Assembly (NCBI GenBank): GCA_030065025.1
Contig: JASJDY010000084.1
Location: 1-40,987, forward strand
DNA length: 40,987 nucleotides
Direction: 5' to 3'
DNA from: Planctomycetota bacterium
Lineage (GTDB): Bacteria > Planctomycetota > PLA2 > JAEUHO01
A program made the translations under genes and the position numbers. Within the stretch, counting starts at the first letter, position 1. Every line of letters starts with the position of its first letter. The notes beneath the pieces are model-generated. The model had not been told where the DNA came from. It was given only the letters and a program-made list of their open reading frames with translations, and searched no databases. Of the stretch, positions 14,842-25,975 are shown piece by piece.

Positions 14842-17255
14842 GACTCCGGCTTGCTCCGGATCGCCATCGCCCAGTAGTCCCGGGCCTTGTCCACGGCCCG
14901 TCGGAGGAGCGTGCCCTCGGGGTACGTGCCGTCGTCGCCCAGACGCCCCACCTCGTGGCCCATGAAGAGCGCGAGCGCCTCGTGGATCGTGTCCACGGCG
15001 TAGATGTGGAAGCGCCCGTGCTCGCACGCGTCGACCACGTCGGCACGCAGCATGAGATCCCCCACGTTCGTCTTGGGGATGATGACGCCCTGCGTGCCGG
15101 TCAGCTCGCAGCAGTCCATGCACGTGTCGAAGAAGCCCTCGATCTTCTCGTTGACCGCACCGATCGGGAGAATGTTGCCGACCTGGTCGATGGCGCCCGT
15201 CATGGCGAGATCCTGGCGGATCGGGATGTCCGTGAGCGCGCTGATCAGACAGCACATCTCGGCGCCCGACGCCGAGTCGCCGTCGATGCCGCCGTAGCTC
15301 TGCTCGAACGCGATGGACGCGCTGAAGGCGAGCGGATGCTCGGTGCGCAGCAGGTAGCGCAGCAGACCGCCCAGGATGTAGAACCCCTTCGTGTGGATGG
15401 CTCCGCTGAGCTCCGCCTCACGCTCGATGTTGATCGTGCCGGCCGAGCCGGCGCCGATCGTCGCCGTGATGCGATTGGGGAAGCCGTACGTGAGCGCGCC
15501 GGCCGACATGACCGCAAGGCCGTTCACCTCGCCCACGCGCTTCCCCTGCGAGTTCACGCGGATGCTGCCCTTGGCGATCATCTGCCGGAAGCGACGCGCC
15601 GGCAGGTTCGCGCGCTCCTTGGTGCGGCGCACCGCCTGGTCCACGTGCTTGGCTGCGACGGTCCGCTCGGCGTCCTTGTCGGCGAGGTAGGCGGCCTCGC
15701 GTGCGAGGTCCGCCAGCCGACCGAAGCGCGCCGTGAGCTTGTCCTCCTGCGCCGCGATGCGCGCGCCGTGCTCACAGAGCGCGGCCACGGCGGTGCGGTC
15801 CATGGGCGGCAGCTTCTCCTCGCTCGCCACGCGCGCGAGCACGCTGGCGTAGAAGCCGAGCCCCTGCTCGTTGCGAGGCAGGGTCGTCTCGAAGTCCGAG
15901 AGCACCTTGAAGTGATCGCGGAAGTCGGTGTCGACCGCGTCGAGCATGTAGTAGAGGCGCGCGTCGCCCAGCAGGATGATCTTCAGGTTGACCGGGATCG
16001 GCTCCGGCTTGAGCGCCGGCACCTGCCACGGCAGCGGCATGTCCGGCGGCGCGAGCTCGATGCGTCCGCTGCGCAGCGTGCGGATGAGCGCCTTCCAGGC
16101 GCCCATCTCGGACAGCACGTCGCGCGCCTCGATGACGATGTAGCCGCCGTCGCTGCGGAGCAGCGAGCCGCCGCGGATCATCATCTGCGGTGCGTAGACC
16201 TCGTCGTCCGGATCGAGCGAGCGGTCGATCATGCCGAGCAACGCCTGGACGGACGGCGCGTGCTCCACGACGACCGGCGTCTCGTCCGTCGGCTTGTGCT
16301 TCAGCACGACGTTGACGCGGTAGCGCTCGGCAAAGCCGCCGCCCTCGCCCAGCTGGCCGAGGCGGCGCGTGAGCAGGTCCTGGACGACGTCGTCGAGGAA
16401 GGCCGCGACGTCGGCGCCCGTGAACTCCATGCGGATGGGCCGCAGCGCGCCCTCGAGCAGCGCCTGCGCCTCCTGTTCGATGAGCTTGTTCAGAGCCTCG
16501 ACGCGCTGGCCCTGGATCTGCTGCATCTTCTCGCCGACGCCCTGCATGCGCTCGGTGAACTGCGCGATCTTCTCGCCGAAGGCTTCGAGCTCCTCGTCCG
16601 TGAGCTTGCCCTCGCGGCGCAGAGCCTCGAGGCGCTCTGGCGGCGCGGGCTGGTCCTCGATCAGCGGCACGATGACCTGTCGCGAGACGGGGCCGACTTG
16701 GATCATGATCATCGTGAGGCCGGCCTCGCGCAGCTGCTCCTCGAAGGGGCGCGCGACGTTCTTCATGTCCTCGGCGGCGTGGCGCTCGATGTCGCCGGAG
16801 CGGGCCTTCACGACGTCGGACGTCAGGCCGTCGGCCAGCTCCTCCTTGACGAAGTGGATGAACCCGTCCATGCGGCGTCGGAAGGTCTCACCGGTGCCGC
16901 GCGGCAGGCTGAGGAGACGCGGCCGATCGGTCTGGGCGAAGTTGTAGACGTAGGCACGATCGTCGGGGAGGGGGCAGCCGGGCCGGATCTCCTCGAGGAG
17001 GCGACGGACGAGCGTGGCTCGGCCCGTGCCGGTGAGGCCGCGCACGTAGACGTTCTGACCCGGCGCGCTGGTTTCCAGACCGAAGCGCAGCGCCTCGACG
17101 GCGACGTCCTGCCCGACGATGCCCTCGGCGGCAGGGACCTCAGCGGTGGTCTCGAAGTCGAAGATCGCCGGGTCGCAGCGCCAGCGGAGCAGCTCGACGC
17201 CGAGGGCCGCGGGGGCCTCGGAGGGACGCGATGCGGGCGGCAGCGAAGCGCTCAT
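14838..17255 (-). CDS. Lon-like ATP-dependent protease (AAA_32 + Lon S16 proteolytic domain)
   Basis: VYVRGLTGTGRATLVRRLLEEI; Lon proteolytic domain with catalytic Ser in GGIDGDSASGAEMCCLISALTDIPIRQDLAMTGAIDQVGNILPIGAVNEKIEGFF (Lys in NEK). Confidence 0.93.
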   Translation of the reverse strand: MSASLPPASRPSEAPAALGVELLRWRCDPAIFDFETTAEVPAAEGIVGQDVAVEALRFGLETSAPGQNVYVRGLTGTGRATLVRRLLEEIRPGCPLPDDRAYVYNFAQTDRPRLLSLPRGTGETFRRRMDGFIHFVKEELADGLTSDVVKARSGDIERHAAEDMKNVARPFEEQLREAGLTMIMIQVGPVSRQVIVPLIEDQPAPPERLEALRREGKLTDEELEAFGEKIAQFTERMQGVGEKMQQIQGQRVEALNKLIEQEAQALLEGALRPIRMEFTGADVAAFLDDVVQDLLTRRLGQLGEGGGFAERYRVNVVLKHKPTDETPVVVEHAPSVQALLGMIDRSLDPDDEVYAPQMMIRGGSLLRSDGGYIVIEARDVLSEMGAWKALIRTLRSGRIELAPPDMPLPWQVPALKPEPIPVNLKIILLGDARLYYMLDAVDTDFRDHFKVLSDFETTLPRNEQGLGFYASVLARVASEEKLPPMDRTAVAALCEHGARIAAQEDKLTARFGRLADLAREAAYLADKDAERTVAAKHVDQAVRRTKERANLPARRFRQMIAKGSIRVNSQGKRVGEVNGLAVMSAGALTYGFPNRITATIGAGSAGTINIEREAELSGAIHTKGFYILGGLLRYLLRTEHPLAFSASIAFEQSYGGIDGDSASGAEMCCLISALTDIPIRQDLAMTGAIDQVGNILPIGAVNEKIEGFFDTCMDCCELTGTQGVIIPKTNVGDLMLRADVVDACEHGRFHIYAVDTIHEALALFMGHEVGRLGDDGTYPEGTLLRRAVDKARDYWAMAIRSKPES

Positions 17256-17322
17256 GATCGATCTCCGTCGTGTCCGGGCATTGGACGTCCGGGCGCGGGG
17301 CCGATCAAGCGGGTACCTGGGG

Positions 17323-18183
17323 CTACGTGCTCCAGTCGTAGAAGCCCTGGCCTGACTTCTTGCCGAGCTTGCCCTCGGCCACCATGTCGCGCAGCAGCTG
17401 CGGCGGCTGGAAGCGGCGGTCGTCCAGCACCTCGGCGAGGTGATCGGCGATGCCGAGGCGCACGTCGAGGCCCACGAGGTCGGTGAGCTTCAGCGGGCCC
17501 ATCGGGTGGCGGTAGCCGAGCTCGAGCGCCGTGTCGATGTCCTGCGCGCTCGCAACGCCCTCTTCGACCATACGGATCGCCTCGAGGCCGAGCACGAGGC
17601 CGAGGCGACTCGTGGCGAAGCCGGGCGAGTCCTTCACGACGACGCACGTCTTGCCCCAGCGCTCGCCGATCTCACGCGTCGCCGCCACGACCTCGTCCGA
17701 GGTCTGCTCGGTCTTCACGATCTCGAGCAGCTTCATCAGGTGCACCGGATTGAAGAAGTGCATGCCGATCACCTGCTCGGGTCGGCCGCTGGTCTGCGCG
17801 ATGTCGGTTACGGGCAACGACGAGGTGTTCGTCGCGAGGATGGCGTGCGCGGGGCACGCCTGTCCGAGCGTGCCGAAGATCGACTGCTTGAGTTCCATGC
17901 GCTCGGGCACGGCCTCGACGACGAGGTCCATGTCCTTGGCGGCATCGGCGAGGTCGGCCGGGGCTGCATGAAGGTTGGCAAGCGCGGCGTCCATCGCCTC
18001 CTGGGTGACCTTGCCGCGATCGACACCCTTCTGGAGGTTGGCCTTCACCTTGCCGAGGCCGGCCTGGACGACGTCCTGGTCGACGTCGAAGAGGTACGCC
18101 TGACAGCCGGCCTGTGCGGCGACGTGGGCGATTCCGTGGCCCATCGTGCCGGCGCCGATGACGAGGACACGCTCGATGCTCAT
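17323..18183 (-). CDS. 3-hydroxyacyl-CoA (3-hydroxybutyryl-CoA-type) dehydrogenase
   Basis: MSIERVLVIGAGTMGHGIAHVAAQAGCQAYLFDVD Rossmann motif; HFFNPVHLMKLLEIV; DSPGFATSRLGLVLGLEAIRMVEEGVAS; LGYRHPMGPLKLTDLVGLD. Confidence 0.95.
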   Translation of the reverse strand: MSIERVLVIGAGTMGHGIAHVAAQAGCQAYLFDVDQDVVQAGLGKVKANLQKGVDRGKVTQEAMDAALANLHAAPADLADAAKDMDLVVEAVPERMELKQSIFGTLGQACPAHAILATNTSSLPVTDIAQTSGRPEQVIGMHFFNPVHLMKLLEIVKTEQTSDEVVAATREIGERWGKTCVVVKDSPGFATSRLGLVLGLEAIRMVEEGVASAQDIDTALELGYRHPMGPLKLTDLVGLDVRLGIADHLAEVLDDRRFQPPQLLRDMVAEGKLGKKSGQGFYDWST

Positions 18184-18241
18184 GCTCTTCGCTCCCAGCC
18201 CGTGAACGGGGTGCGAAGGCTAGCACACGAGAGGTGGCGCG

Positions 18242-18601
18242 CTAGCGCACCTCCTCTTCGATGATGACCTCTTCGTAGACCGTCACCTGGCGCGGCCTGA
18301 CGACGCGGCGGCGGATCACACGGCGCGGCTCGCACGGAGGCGGCGGGCAGCAGCGTTCCTGGTCCTGCGCCACGCCCTCACCGACATCGCGGCCGACCAT
18401 GTAGCCGATCAGGCTGCCGAGCACGGCGCCCGTGCCGCGGTTGCCGGAACCTGCGGCAGCGGCTCCGACGACGGCGCCCGTCGCGGCCCCCACGCCGGCG
18501 CCGGCGGCGCGTGTGTGGCCCGGCCCGGCCGCGCAGCCCGCGAATGCGAGGGCGGCGACGACGAGAACGAGCAGAGAGATGGTGCGGATGGTCACGATCA
18601 T
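18242..18601 (-). CDS. Small glycine-zipper lipoprotein with charge-segregated tail
   Basis: MIVTIRTISLLVLVVAALAFAGCAAG lipobox; GAGVGAATGAVVGAAAAGSGNRGTGAVLGSLIGYMVGRDVGEGVAQ glycine zipper; CCPPPPCEPRRVIRRRVVRPRQVTVYEEVIIEEEVR. Confidence 0.8.
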   Translation of the reverse strand: MIVTIRTISLLVLVVAALAFAGCAAGPGHTRAAGAGVGAATGAVVGAAAAGSGNRGTGAVLGSLIGYMVGRDVGEGVAQDQERCCPPPPCEPRRVIRRRVVRPRQVTVYEEVIIEEEVR

Positions 18602-18731
18602 TCCTCCCGGGATCCGCACGGCCGGCGCGGCGCGTCCCCCGTGATCAGTACCCGGCGAGCATAGGCGGGTTTCGGCGGGCCGCAGGAACTGCTTGCCCGA
18701 CTGTTGGGATCGGTCGATGTCCCGCCCGGCC

Positions 18732-19502
18732 CTACTTCTTCTTGCGCCGCTCGAGGAAGGCCGTCATGCGCTCGAACTTGTCCGGGTGCTCGAAGAGCCC
18801 GGACTGGATCTCGTTGTCCAGCTTCAGGAGCTCGCTCTCGCCGCTGCCATGGATCCAGGCCTGGAGCGCCCGCTTCGTCTGCTTCACCGCCTCCGGCGCC
18901 TGCTCGAGGATCGGGACGAGCCAGTCGCGTGCGGCGGTCAGCACGTGATCGTCCATGACGACCTCGTCCACGAGTCCGATTGTCTCGGCCTCCTGGGCGT
19001 CGATGATCGCGCCGGTGAAGAGCAGGCGGCGCGCGTGCCGCAGGCCGACCAGGGCGGGGAGCCGGCGCGTCGCGCCCGCAGCCGCCATGATGCCGAGGCC
19101 GACCTCGGGCTGGCCGAACTTCGACGACGTGCCGGCCACGCGGAAGTCGCACGTCAGCGCCAGCTCGCAGCCGCCGCCCAGGCACCAACCCGCGATGGCC
19201 GCCACGGTGGGACGCGGGAAGCGCTCCATGCGCGAGAACAGGTTGGCGTTGATGCCCTTGAGTGCATCGGGCGCGCGGCGCTCCCGCAGCTCGGCGATGT
19301 CGGCACCGGACATGAAGGCCTTGCCGCCGGAGGACGTCAGGATCAGCGCCTTCACGTCGTCGCGCGCCTCGAGCTCGCCCAGCGCCGCGTGCAGGTCGTC
19401 CACCATCTGCTGGTTGATGGCGTTGCGTACCTCGGGGCGGTTGAGCGTCAGGACGGCGACACCGTCCTCCCCCACCTCCAGCAGGATCGTCTCGTAGGCC
19501 AT
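18732..19502 (-). CDS. Enoyl-CoA hydratase/isomerase family protein
   Basis: VLTLNRPEVRNAINQQMVDDL; SSGGKAFMSGADIAEL; AIAGWCLGGGCELALTCDFRVAGTSSKFGQPEVGLGIMAAAGATRRLPALVG. Confidence 0.95.
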   Translation of the reverse strand: MAYETILLEVGEDGVAVLTLNRPEVRNAINQQMVDDLHAALGELEARDDVKALILTSSGGKAFMSGADIAELRERRAPDALKGINANLFSRMERFPRPTVAAIAGWCLGGGCELALTCDFRVAGTSSKFGQPEVGLGIMAAAGATRRLPALVGLRHARRLLFTGAIIDAQEAETIGLVDEVVMDDHVLTAARDWLVPILEQAPEAVKQTKRALQAWIHGSGESELLKLDNEIQSGLFEHPDKFERMTAFLERRKKK

Positions 19503-19512
19503 GTGGATCTCC

Positions 19513-20544
19513 CTAGGGGGTCAGGACCAGCTTGCCGAATACCTCGCGCTCCTCGAGCCGCCGATGCGCCTCGCCCACCTGGTCGAGCGGGAGGACCGCG
19601 TCCACGATGGGGCGCAGCTTGCCGGCCTCGAGCAGCTTGATGATGCGGTGCACGTCACCGAGGCTGCCCATCGTGCTGCCGAGCACGCTGATGTTCTTGA
19701 AGAACACGAGGTTCAGGTTCATGTCGCCCTTCGGGCCGGTCGTCGCGCCACAGAACACGTAGCGTCCGCCGCGCACGAGCGTCTTGAGCGAGTTGGCGAA
19801 CGTCGCCTGCCCGACGTGATCGGCGACGACGTCGACGCCGATGCCGCCCGTGAGCTTCTTGACCTGCTTCGACCACGCGGGATCGCTGTAGTCGATGACC
19901 TCGTCGGCGCCGAGCTCGCGCGCGCGGTCGGCCTTCGCCTGCGAGGACGTCGTGGCGATGACCTTCGAGGCTCCGGAGAGCTTCGCGATCTGGATCGCCG
20001 CCGTACTGACGCCGCTACCGGCGGCGTGCACGAGAATCGTCTCACCGGGCTTGAGGCGCGCGCGGCGCACGACCATGTTCCACGCCGTGAGCGTCGCGAG
20101 CGGGAACGCAGCCGCGTCCTCGAACGAGACGTGGTCCGCGAGGGGAATCGCGTTGCGCGCGGGGATCGTCACGTACTCGGCGCAGGTGCCGTCACGCGTC
20201 TCGCCGAAGATGCCGTAGCGCGGCGAGAGGTGATCGAGTCCAGCGGCCGTCGCGCCGTCGTCGCCCTCGACGACGCCGGGCGCGATGACGACGCGTTGGC
20301 CGACCTCGATGCCTTGCACGCCGTCGCCGAGCGCGTCGATGACGCCGGAGCCGTCGCAGCCGGGCACCATGGGCAGCGGAAACGCGTGACCGGGCACGCC
20401 GCGGCGCACCCAGGCGTCGAGGTGGTTGAGGCCCGCGGCCTTCACCTGGATGCGGACCTCGCCGGCCTTCGGCTCGGGGATCTCGCGGTCCTCGAACAGC
20501 AGCTTGTCGTAGGAGCCGTGCTCGCGGATGACGACGGCGCGCAT
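19513..20544 (-). CDS. Zinc-binding alcohol dehydrogenase / quinone oxidoreductase family (MDR)
   Basis: MRAVVIREHGSYDKLLFEDREIPEPKAGEVRIQVKAAGLNHLDAWVRRG; ILVHAAGSGVSTAAIQIAKLSGASKVIATTSSQAKADRARELGAD. Confidence 0.94.
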   Translation of the reverse strand: MRAVVIREHGSYDKLLFEDREIPEPKAGEVRIQVKAAGLNHLDAWVRRGVPGHAFPLPMVPGCDGSGVIDALGDGVQGIEVGQRVVIAPGVVEGDDGATAAGLDHLSPRYGIFGETRDGTCAEYVTIPARNAIPLADHVSFEDAAAFPLATLTAWNMVVRRARLKPGETILVHAAGSGVSTAAIQIAKLSGASKVIATTSSQAKADRARELGADEVIDYSDPAWSKQVKKLTGGIGVDVVADHVGQATFANSLKTLVRGGRYVFCGATTGPKGDMNLNLVFFKNISVLGSTMGSLGDVHRIIKLLEAGKLRPIVDAVLPLDQVGEAHRRLEEREVFGKLVLTP

Positions 20545-20587
20545 GGGGCTGGTCCTCCTGGGTGGGCGGAGGAGTGTAGCGGATGCC

Positions 20588-22282
20588 TCACTGAAGACGG
20601 ATGACGACCTCAGCCGACTTCCCCGCCCCCACCTTCGCCTCGGCGCTGCCCACGAGCCCGCCCCAGTGGGCGCGCACGGTCCAGGTCCCGGCCGGCACAC
20701 GGTGCATGACCCGACGCCCCTTCACGTTCGTGAATGGATCGATGCGCTGGATCGCGCCGGTCATGTCGATCCAGCCGGCCTTGGGATCCAGGTCCACGCT
20801 GGCGTACGGAAGCGGCTCGCCCTCCTTGTCCACCACGCGCACGCGCAGGGTTCCGCCCTCGGCCTCGCGCAGCGTCACGCGCTGCGTGCGCGTCGCGCGC
20901 ACGTCGATTTGCATCGTCGTGCGCACGTAGCCCGGCTCGTCGAGGCGCACCTCGCGCTTGCCCTCCGGAATGCCGGTCCAGCGCGCGCGTCCTTCGGCAT
21001 CGGTCAGGTGCCCGGTGATCCAGCACCACACCTGCGCCCCGGGCACCGGTCGCCCATCCGCGTCGAGCACGAGGACCTCGACGGTGCCCACGGGGGCACG
21101 CTCGAGATAGCTGAAGTCGGAGTCCCACTCGTTGGAGTCACGGATCGTGCCGGACCAGGTCACCGCCGCGTTGTCCTTGGGGAAGCGCGCGGTGACGACA
21201 CACAGCTGCTCCCAGGTGGGTGGCAGCCGCGCATGCCCCAGGGCGGCGTTGGGTCCACTCCAGTAACCACGCCCGGTCGGCAGCACGAGGCCGGGCGACT
21301 CCTCCACGAGCGTGACCCGACGTTCGGCCTGGATCGCAGAGGTCTGTGCCTCACGAGTCACCAGCACCTCGATCGGCTGATCTCGGAAGAACGGCACGCC
21401 CCTCAGGAGCATGCCTCCGCGGTCGGGCACCCAGCGGACCCCGCGCATGATGCTCTTGCCGGCGATGTGGAAACCCTGGACGTGCGCCTTCTCGGCAGGC
21501 GTCCCGTCGTGCTCCAGCGCCCGGACGTGCACCCTGGCGTGGCGGCGCAGTGGCACCACGGCGAGGAGCCGCCATGCACGCCGGGCGATCCGCGTCTTCC
21601 AGAGCGGCATCTCCCACAGGACGTGGTCCCGCAGCACGGTCGACGGAAGGACCACGCCGAGCTCGAGCTCGTCACCGGGCAGCGCCGCGATCGGCCGGTC
21701 CAGCCGGGTCTCCGCGGCCGGCGGCTGGGCGAGGGCGGGCGCGGGGTGCCACATGACATCGCGCACGTATCTCCCCGTCTCGGCGTCCGGGAAGAGCGCT
21801 TCCAGCACCAGCTCCTGCTTGCACCAGACCTCGTGCTTCGTGTTCACGAGCTTCAGCGAGGCCAGCACCTCGGCATCGTCGCGCCACGACGCGAGGACGT
21901 CGACCTCGATGGAGCCATCGAGGGGCACGTCCGTGAGCAGCACCATGCCGCGGTGGTTCGTGACGTGCGTCACGGGCTTGGGCAGCCGCGGATCGCGTAC
22001 GACAACCGGGATGCCGGTGCGCTCCTGGCGCAGCGGCCCCTTCACGGTGATCGTGCAGTTGAAGAGCGGGGCGTCGGAGCGGACCGCCGGGGCCTTGGCA
22101 GGCCGGGTCTGGAGGCCCGGGCCGGGCAGGCCCTCAGCGGTCAGCGCGCTCGGTGCGGAGCCGCCGCGGTCGGGGTCCGCCGCATCGAGCGCATCAGGAT
22201 CGTCTGCGGCGGGAGGCCAGAGCAGCCACAGCGCCAGGCCGAGGGCGAGAGGCAGCAGGATCCAGCGCGCTCGATTCCTCAG
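20588..22282 (-). CDS. Membrane-anchored protein with carboxypeptidase-regulatory-like (Ig-like) domains; start uncertain (possible CTG at 22282)
   Basis: LRNRARWILLPLALGLALWLLWPP TM anchor then repeated beta-rich segments (VEVLVLDADGRPVPGAQVWCWITGHLTDAEGRARWTGIPEGKREVRLDEPGY; LRVRVVDKEGEPLPYASVDLDPKAG). No ATG/GTG/TTG seen at the expected boundary. Confidence 0.75.
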   Translation of the reverse strand: MRNRARWILLPLALGLALWLLWPPAADDPDALDAADPDRGGSAPSALTAEGLPGPGLQTRPAKAPAVRSDAPLFNCTITVKGPLRQERTGIPVVVRDPRLPKPVTHVTNHRGMVLLTDVPLDGSIEVDVLASWRDDAEVLASLKLVNTKHEVWCKQELVLEALFPDAETGRYVRDVMWHPAPALAQPPAAETRLDRPIAALPGDELELGVVLPSTVLRDHVLWEMPLWKTRIARRAWRLLAVVPLRRHARVHVRALEHDGTPAEKAHVQGFHIAGKSIMRGVRWVPDRGGMLLRGVPFFRDQPIEVLVTREAQTSAIQAERRVTLVEESPGLVLPTGRGYWSGPNAALGHARLPPTWEQLCVVTARFPKDNAAVTWSGTIRDSNEWDSDFSYLERAPVGTVEVLVLDADGRPVPGAQVWCWITGHLTDAEGRARWTGIPEGKREVRLDEPGYVRTTMQIDVRATRTQRVTLREAEGGTLRVRVVDKEGEPLPYASVDLDPKAGWIDMTGAIQRIDPFTNVKGRRVMHRVPAGTWTVRAHWGGLVGSAEAKVGAGKSAEVVIRLQ

Positions 22283-22479
22283 GCCTCCTTGCCCTTCTTG
22301 GCCAGCCGGCGGCCGCGGATCAGGGCCTGGAGGATCAGATAGAAGACCGCGAAGGTCAGCAGCTCCCAGTGGAGCCGGTCGACGCCGGTGTCCTTCTCGG
22401 CCCAGATGAAGCGGGAGCCCGTGTAGGCGGCGAGACCACAGAACACATTGATCAGCCACGACTTGAGGCCGGTGGTCAT
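22279..22479 (-). CDS. Small transmembrane protein
   Basis: MTTGLKSWLINVFCGLAAYTGSRFIWAEKDTGVDRLHWELLTFAVFYLILQALIRGRRLAKKGKEA, two hydrophobic segments, immediately upstream of the preceding gene. Confidence 0.65.
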   Translation of the reverse strand: MTTGLKSWLINVFCGLAAYTGSRFIWAEKDTGVDRLHWELLTFAVFYLILQALIRGRRLAKKGKEA

Positions 22480-22547
22480 GGGTGTCCTCCGTGGAGCGCT
22501 CGGCCCAAAGGCCGCGCCGTCCCCATGGTATGCGTACAACAGCGGCG

Positions 22548-24232
<1,685 letters not shown>

Positions 24233-24236
<4 letters not shown>

Positions 24237-25135
24237 GCGCACTCGACGTCCCCCCTCGCACCCTAGGTCGCACGGGCCTCGAGGTCTCGCCCCTGGGCTA
24301 CGGCTCCGTGCCGATCGGCCGCGCGCCGTACCCGAGCGACGATGCCGGCCGCCTGCTGAACACGCTGCTCGACTCCGGGATCACGCTGCTCGACACCGCC
24401 GCGGCGTACGGCAAGGCAGAGCAGGAGATCGGGACGCACGTCGCGCACCGCCGTGATGAGTACACGCTCGTCACGAAGACCGGCGCGACCGACAACTACG
24501 CGCCGGCCTGGTCGGCGCGCGAGATGCGCGAGACGACCGAACGCTCGCTGCGAAGGCTGAAGGCCGACGTGGTCGACGTCGTGCTGCTGCACACCTGCGA
24601 CCTCGACATGCTGCGTGCCGGGGAGGTCGTGGACGGCGTCCAGGAGCTGCGCGAGCGCGGCCTCGCGCGCTGGGTCGGCTACTCGGGGGACAGCGAGGCG
24701 CTCAGCTACGCGCTGGGCCTCGGCGTGTTCGACGTGATCGAGGCCTCGTACAGCCCGCTGGACCAGGCCAACCGGGACCTGCTGAAGCAGGCCGCGGAGC
24801 AGGACGTCGGCGTGCTCCTCAAGCGCCCGCTGGCCAATGGCGTCCCCGGCCGCACGAGCGCGCCGGAGGACGAGTACGCGGGTCAGTACTGGCCGCGCTG
24901 GCAGGCCCTGGAGCTGACGCGCGACGACATCGGCGGGCTCGAGTGGCCCGAGGCGTCTCTGCGGTTCGCCGCCTACGCAGGCGGCGTGACGTGCGCGCTC
25001 ACGGGCAGCGGCAGCCTCGCGAACATGCAGGCGAACATGGCCGCGATCAACGCGGGCCCGCTGCCGGCGGACGTGGTGGAAAACCTCGAACGCCGCTTCG
25101 ACGAGCGGTCGGAGAACTGGCTGGGCCTCACGTAG
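24233..25135 (+). CDS. Aldo/keto reductase
   Basis: RTLGRTGLEVSPLGYGSVPIG; LDSGITLLDTAAAYGKAEQEIG; VTKTG; YSPLDQANRDLL; GVLLKRPLANG; overlaps ettA stop by 4 nt. Confidence 0.94.
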
Positions 25136-25144
25136 AGGCGGCGT

Positions 25145-25975
25145 TCAGAAGTTCGCCCGCAGTCCGATGGCCAACAGCACGTCCGTCGACTCCGAAGGCG
25201 CCGGCGGCTCGATCACGTAGTCGACGCGCAGCGACACCGTGAAGTCGATCACCTCGCTCAAGGGCTTGGCGAATTTCAGGTCCCAGGTCATCACGCTCAG
25301 GTCGAAGTCGTTCAGGTTCGGCACGAACTTGTACTCGGCGTACAGCTTCGAGCCGCCGTCCCACTTCTTCTCGTACTCGAGTCCGAAGTACGCCGCCGGA
25401 TCACCCGTGCGCGGCAGGCCGACGCGCTTTTCCCACGTGTAGCCCGCGCCGAGCTCGCCCTTCAGCGAGATCGTGCGGCCCTTGACGAGCACGAAGCCGA
25501 GACCGCCGACCGTCGTCCAGCGGTACTCGAGTTCCGCGGGCACGTCCCGGCTCCAGTCGACGTTGCCGAACGCGTACACGCGCTCGCTGAGCTTGCGCTC
25601 GACGTTCAGTGTGACGTGGAACGCCTCGGTGGAGGTGTCGCCGTCCTTCTCGCCGTACGCGAACGTCGCCTTGAGCTTCAGACCCCACGGGTCCTGCTCG
25701 TACTTGGCCAGCCCGTCGGCCGTGAAGTCGAACGAGTCACTGTTGCCCTGCGCCAGGCTCAGCGCGAGACCGGCCGAGAAGGACCAGGGGTCCTTCGGCG
25801 CACAGGGGTCGCAGGGATCAGCGGCCGTCTGCACGGAATCCACGACACTGCGCTCGAGGCGCTCCATGGCGGGCATGGGCAGATGGGCCAGCGGCACGAT
25901 GTCGGCCGGGCTGGCGTGGGCGACGGAGGCGAGCGCGACGAGCGCGGCGATGGCTGTGAGGACTGCACGCATCAT
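25145..25975 (-). CDS. DUF481 / YdiY-like outer-membrane beta-barrel protein
   Basis: Signal peptide MMRAVLTAIAALVALASVAHA; WSFSAGLALSLAQGNSDSFDFTADGLAKYEQDPWGLKLKATFAYGEKDGDTSTEAFHVTLNVERKLSERVYAFGNVDWSRD...LRANF terminal aromatic. Confidence 0.85.
   Translation of the reverse strand: MMRAVLTAIAALVALASVAHASPADIVPLAHLPMPAMERLERSVVDSVQTAADPCDPCAPKDPWSFSAGLALSLAQGNSDSFDFTADGLAKYEQDPWGLKLKATFAYGEKDGDTSTEAFHVTLNVERKLSERVYAFGNVDWSRDVPAELEYRWTTVGGLGFVLVKGRTISLKGELGAGYTWEKRVGLPRTGDPAAYFGLEYEKKWDGGSKLYAEYKFVPNLNDFDLSVMTWDLKFAKPLSEVIDFTVSLRVDYVIEPPAPSESTDVLLAIGLRANF

Noticed and set aside
14757-17486. 909-aa + strand ORF
   Set aside because: Antisense shadow of the Lon-like protease; His/Arg/Asp/Val-rich low-quality composition typical of high-GC antisense frames.
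20528-22342. 604-aa + strand ORF
   Set aside because: Antisense to a gene with clear TM anchor and Ig-like repeats; composition is that of a shadow ORF.
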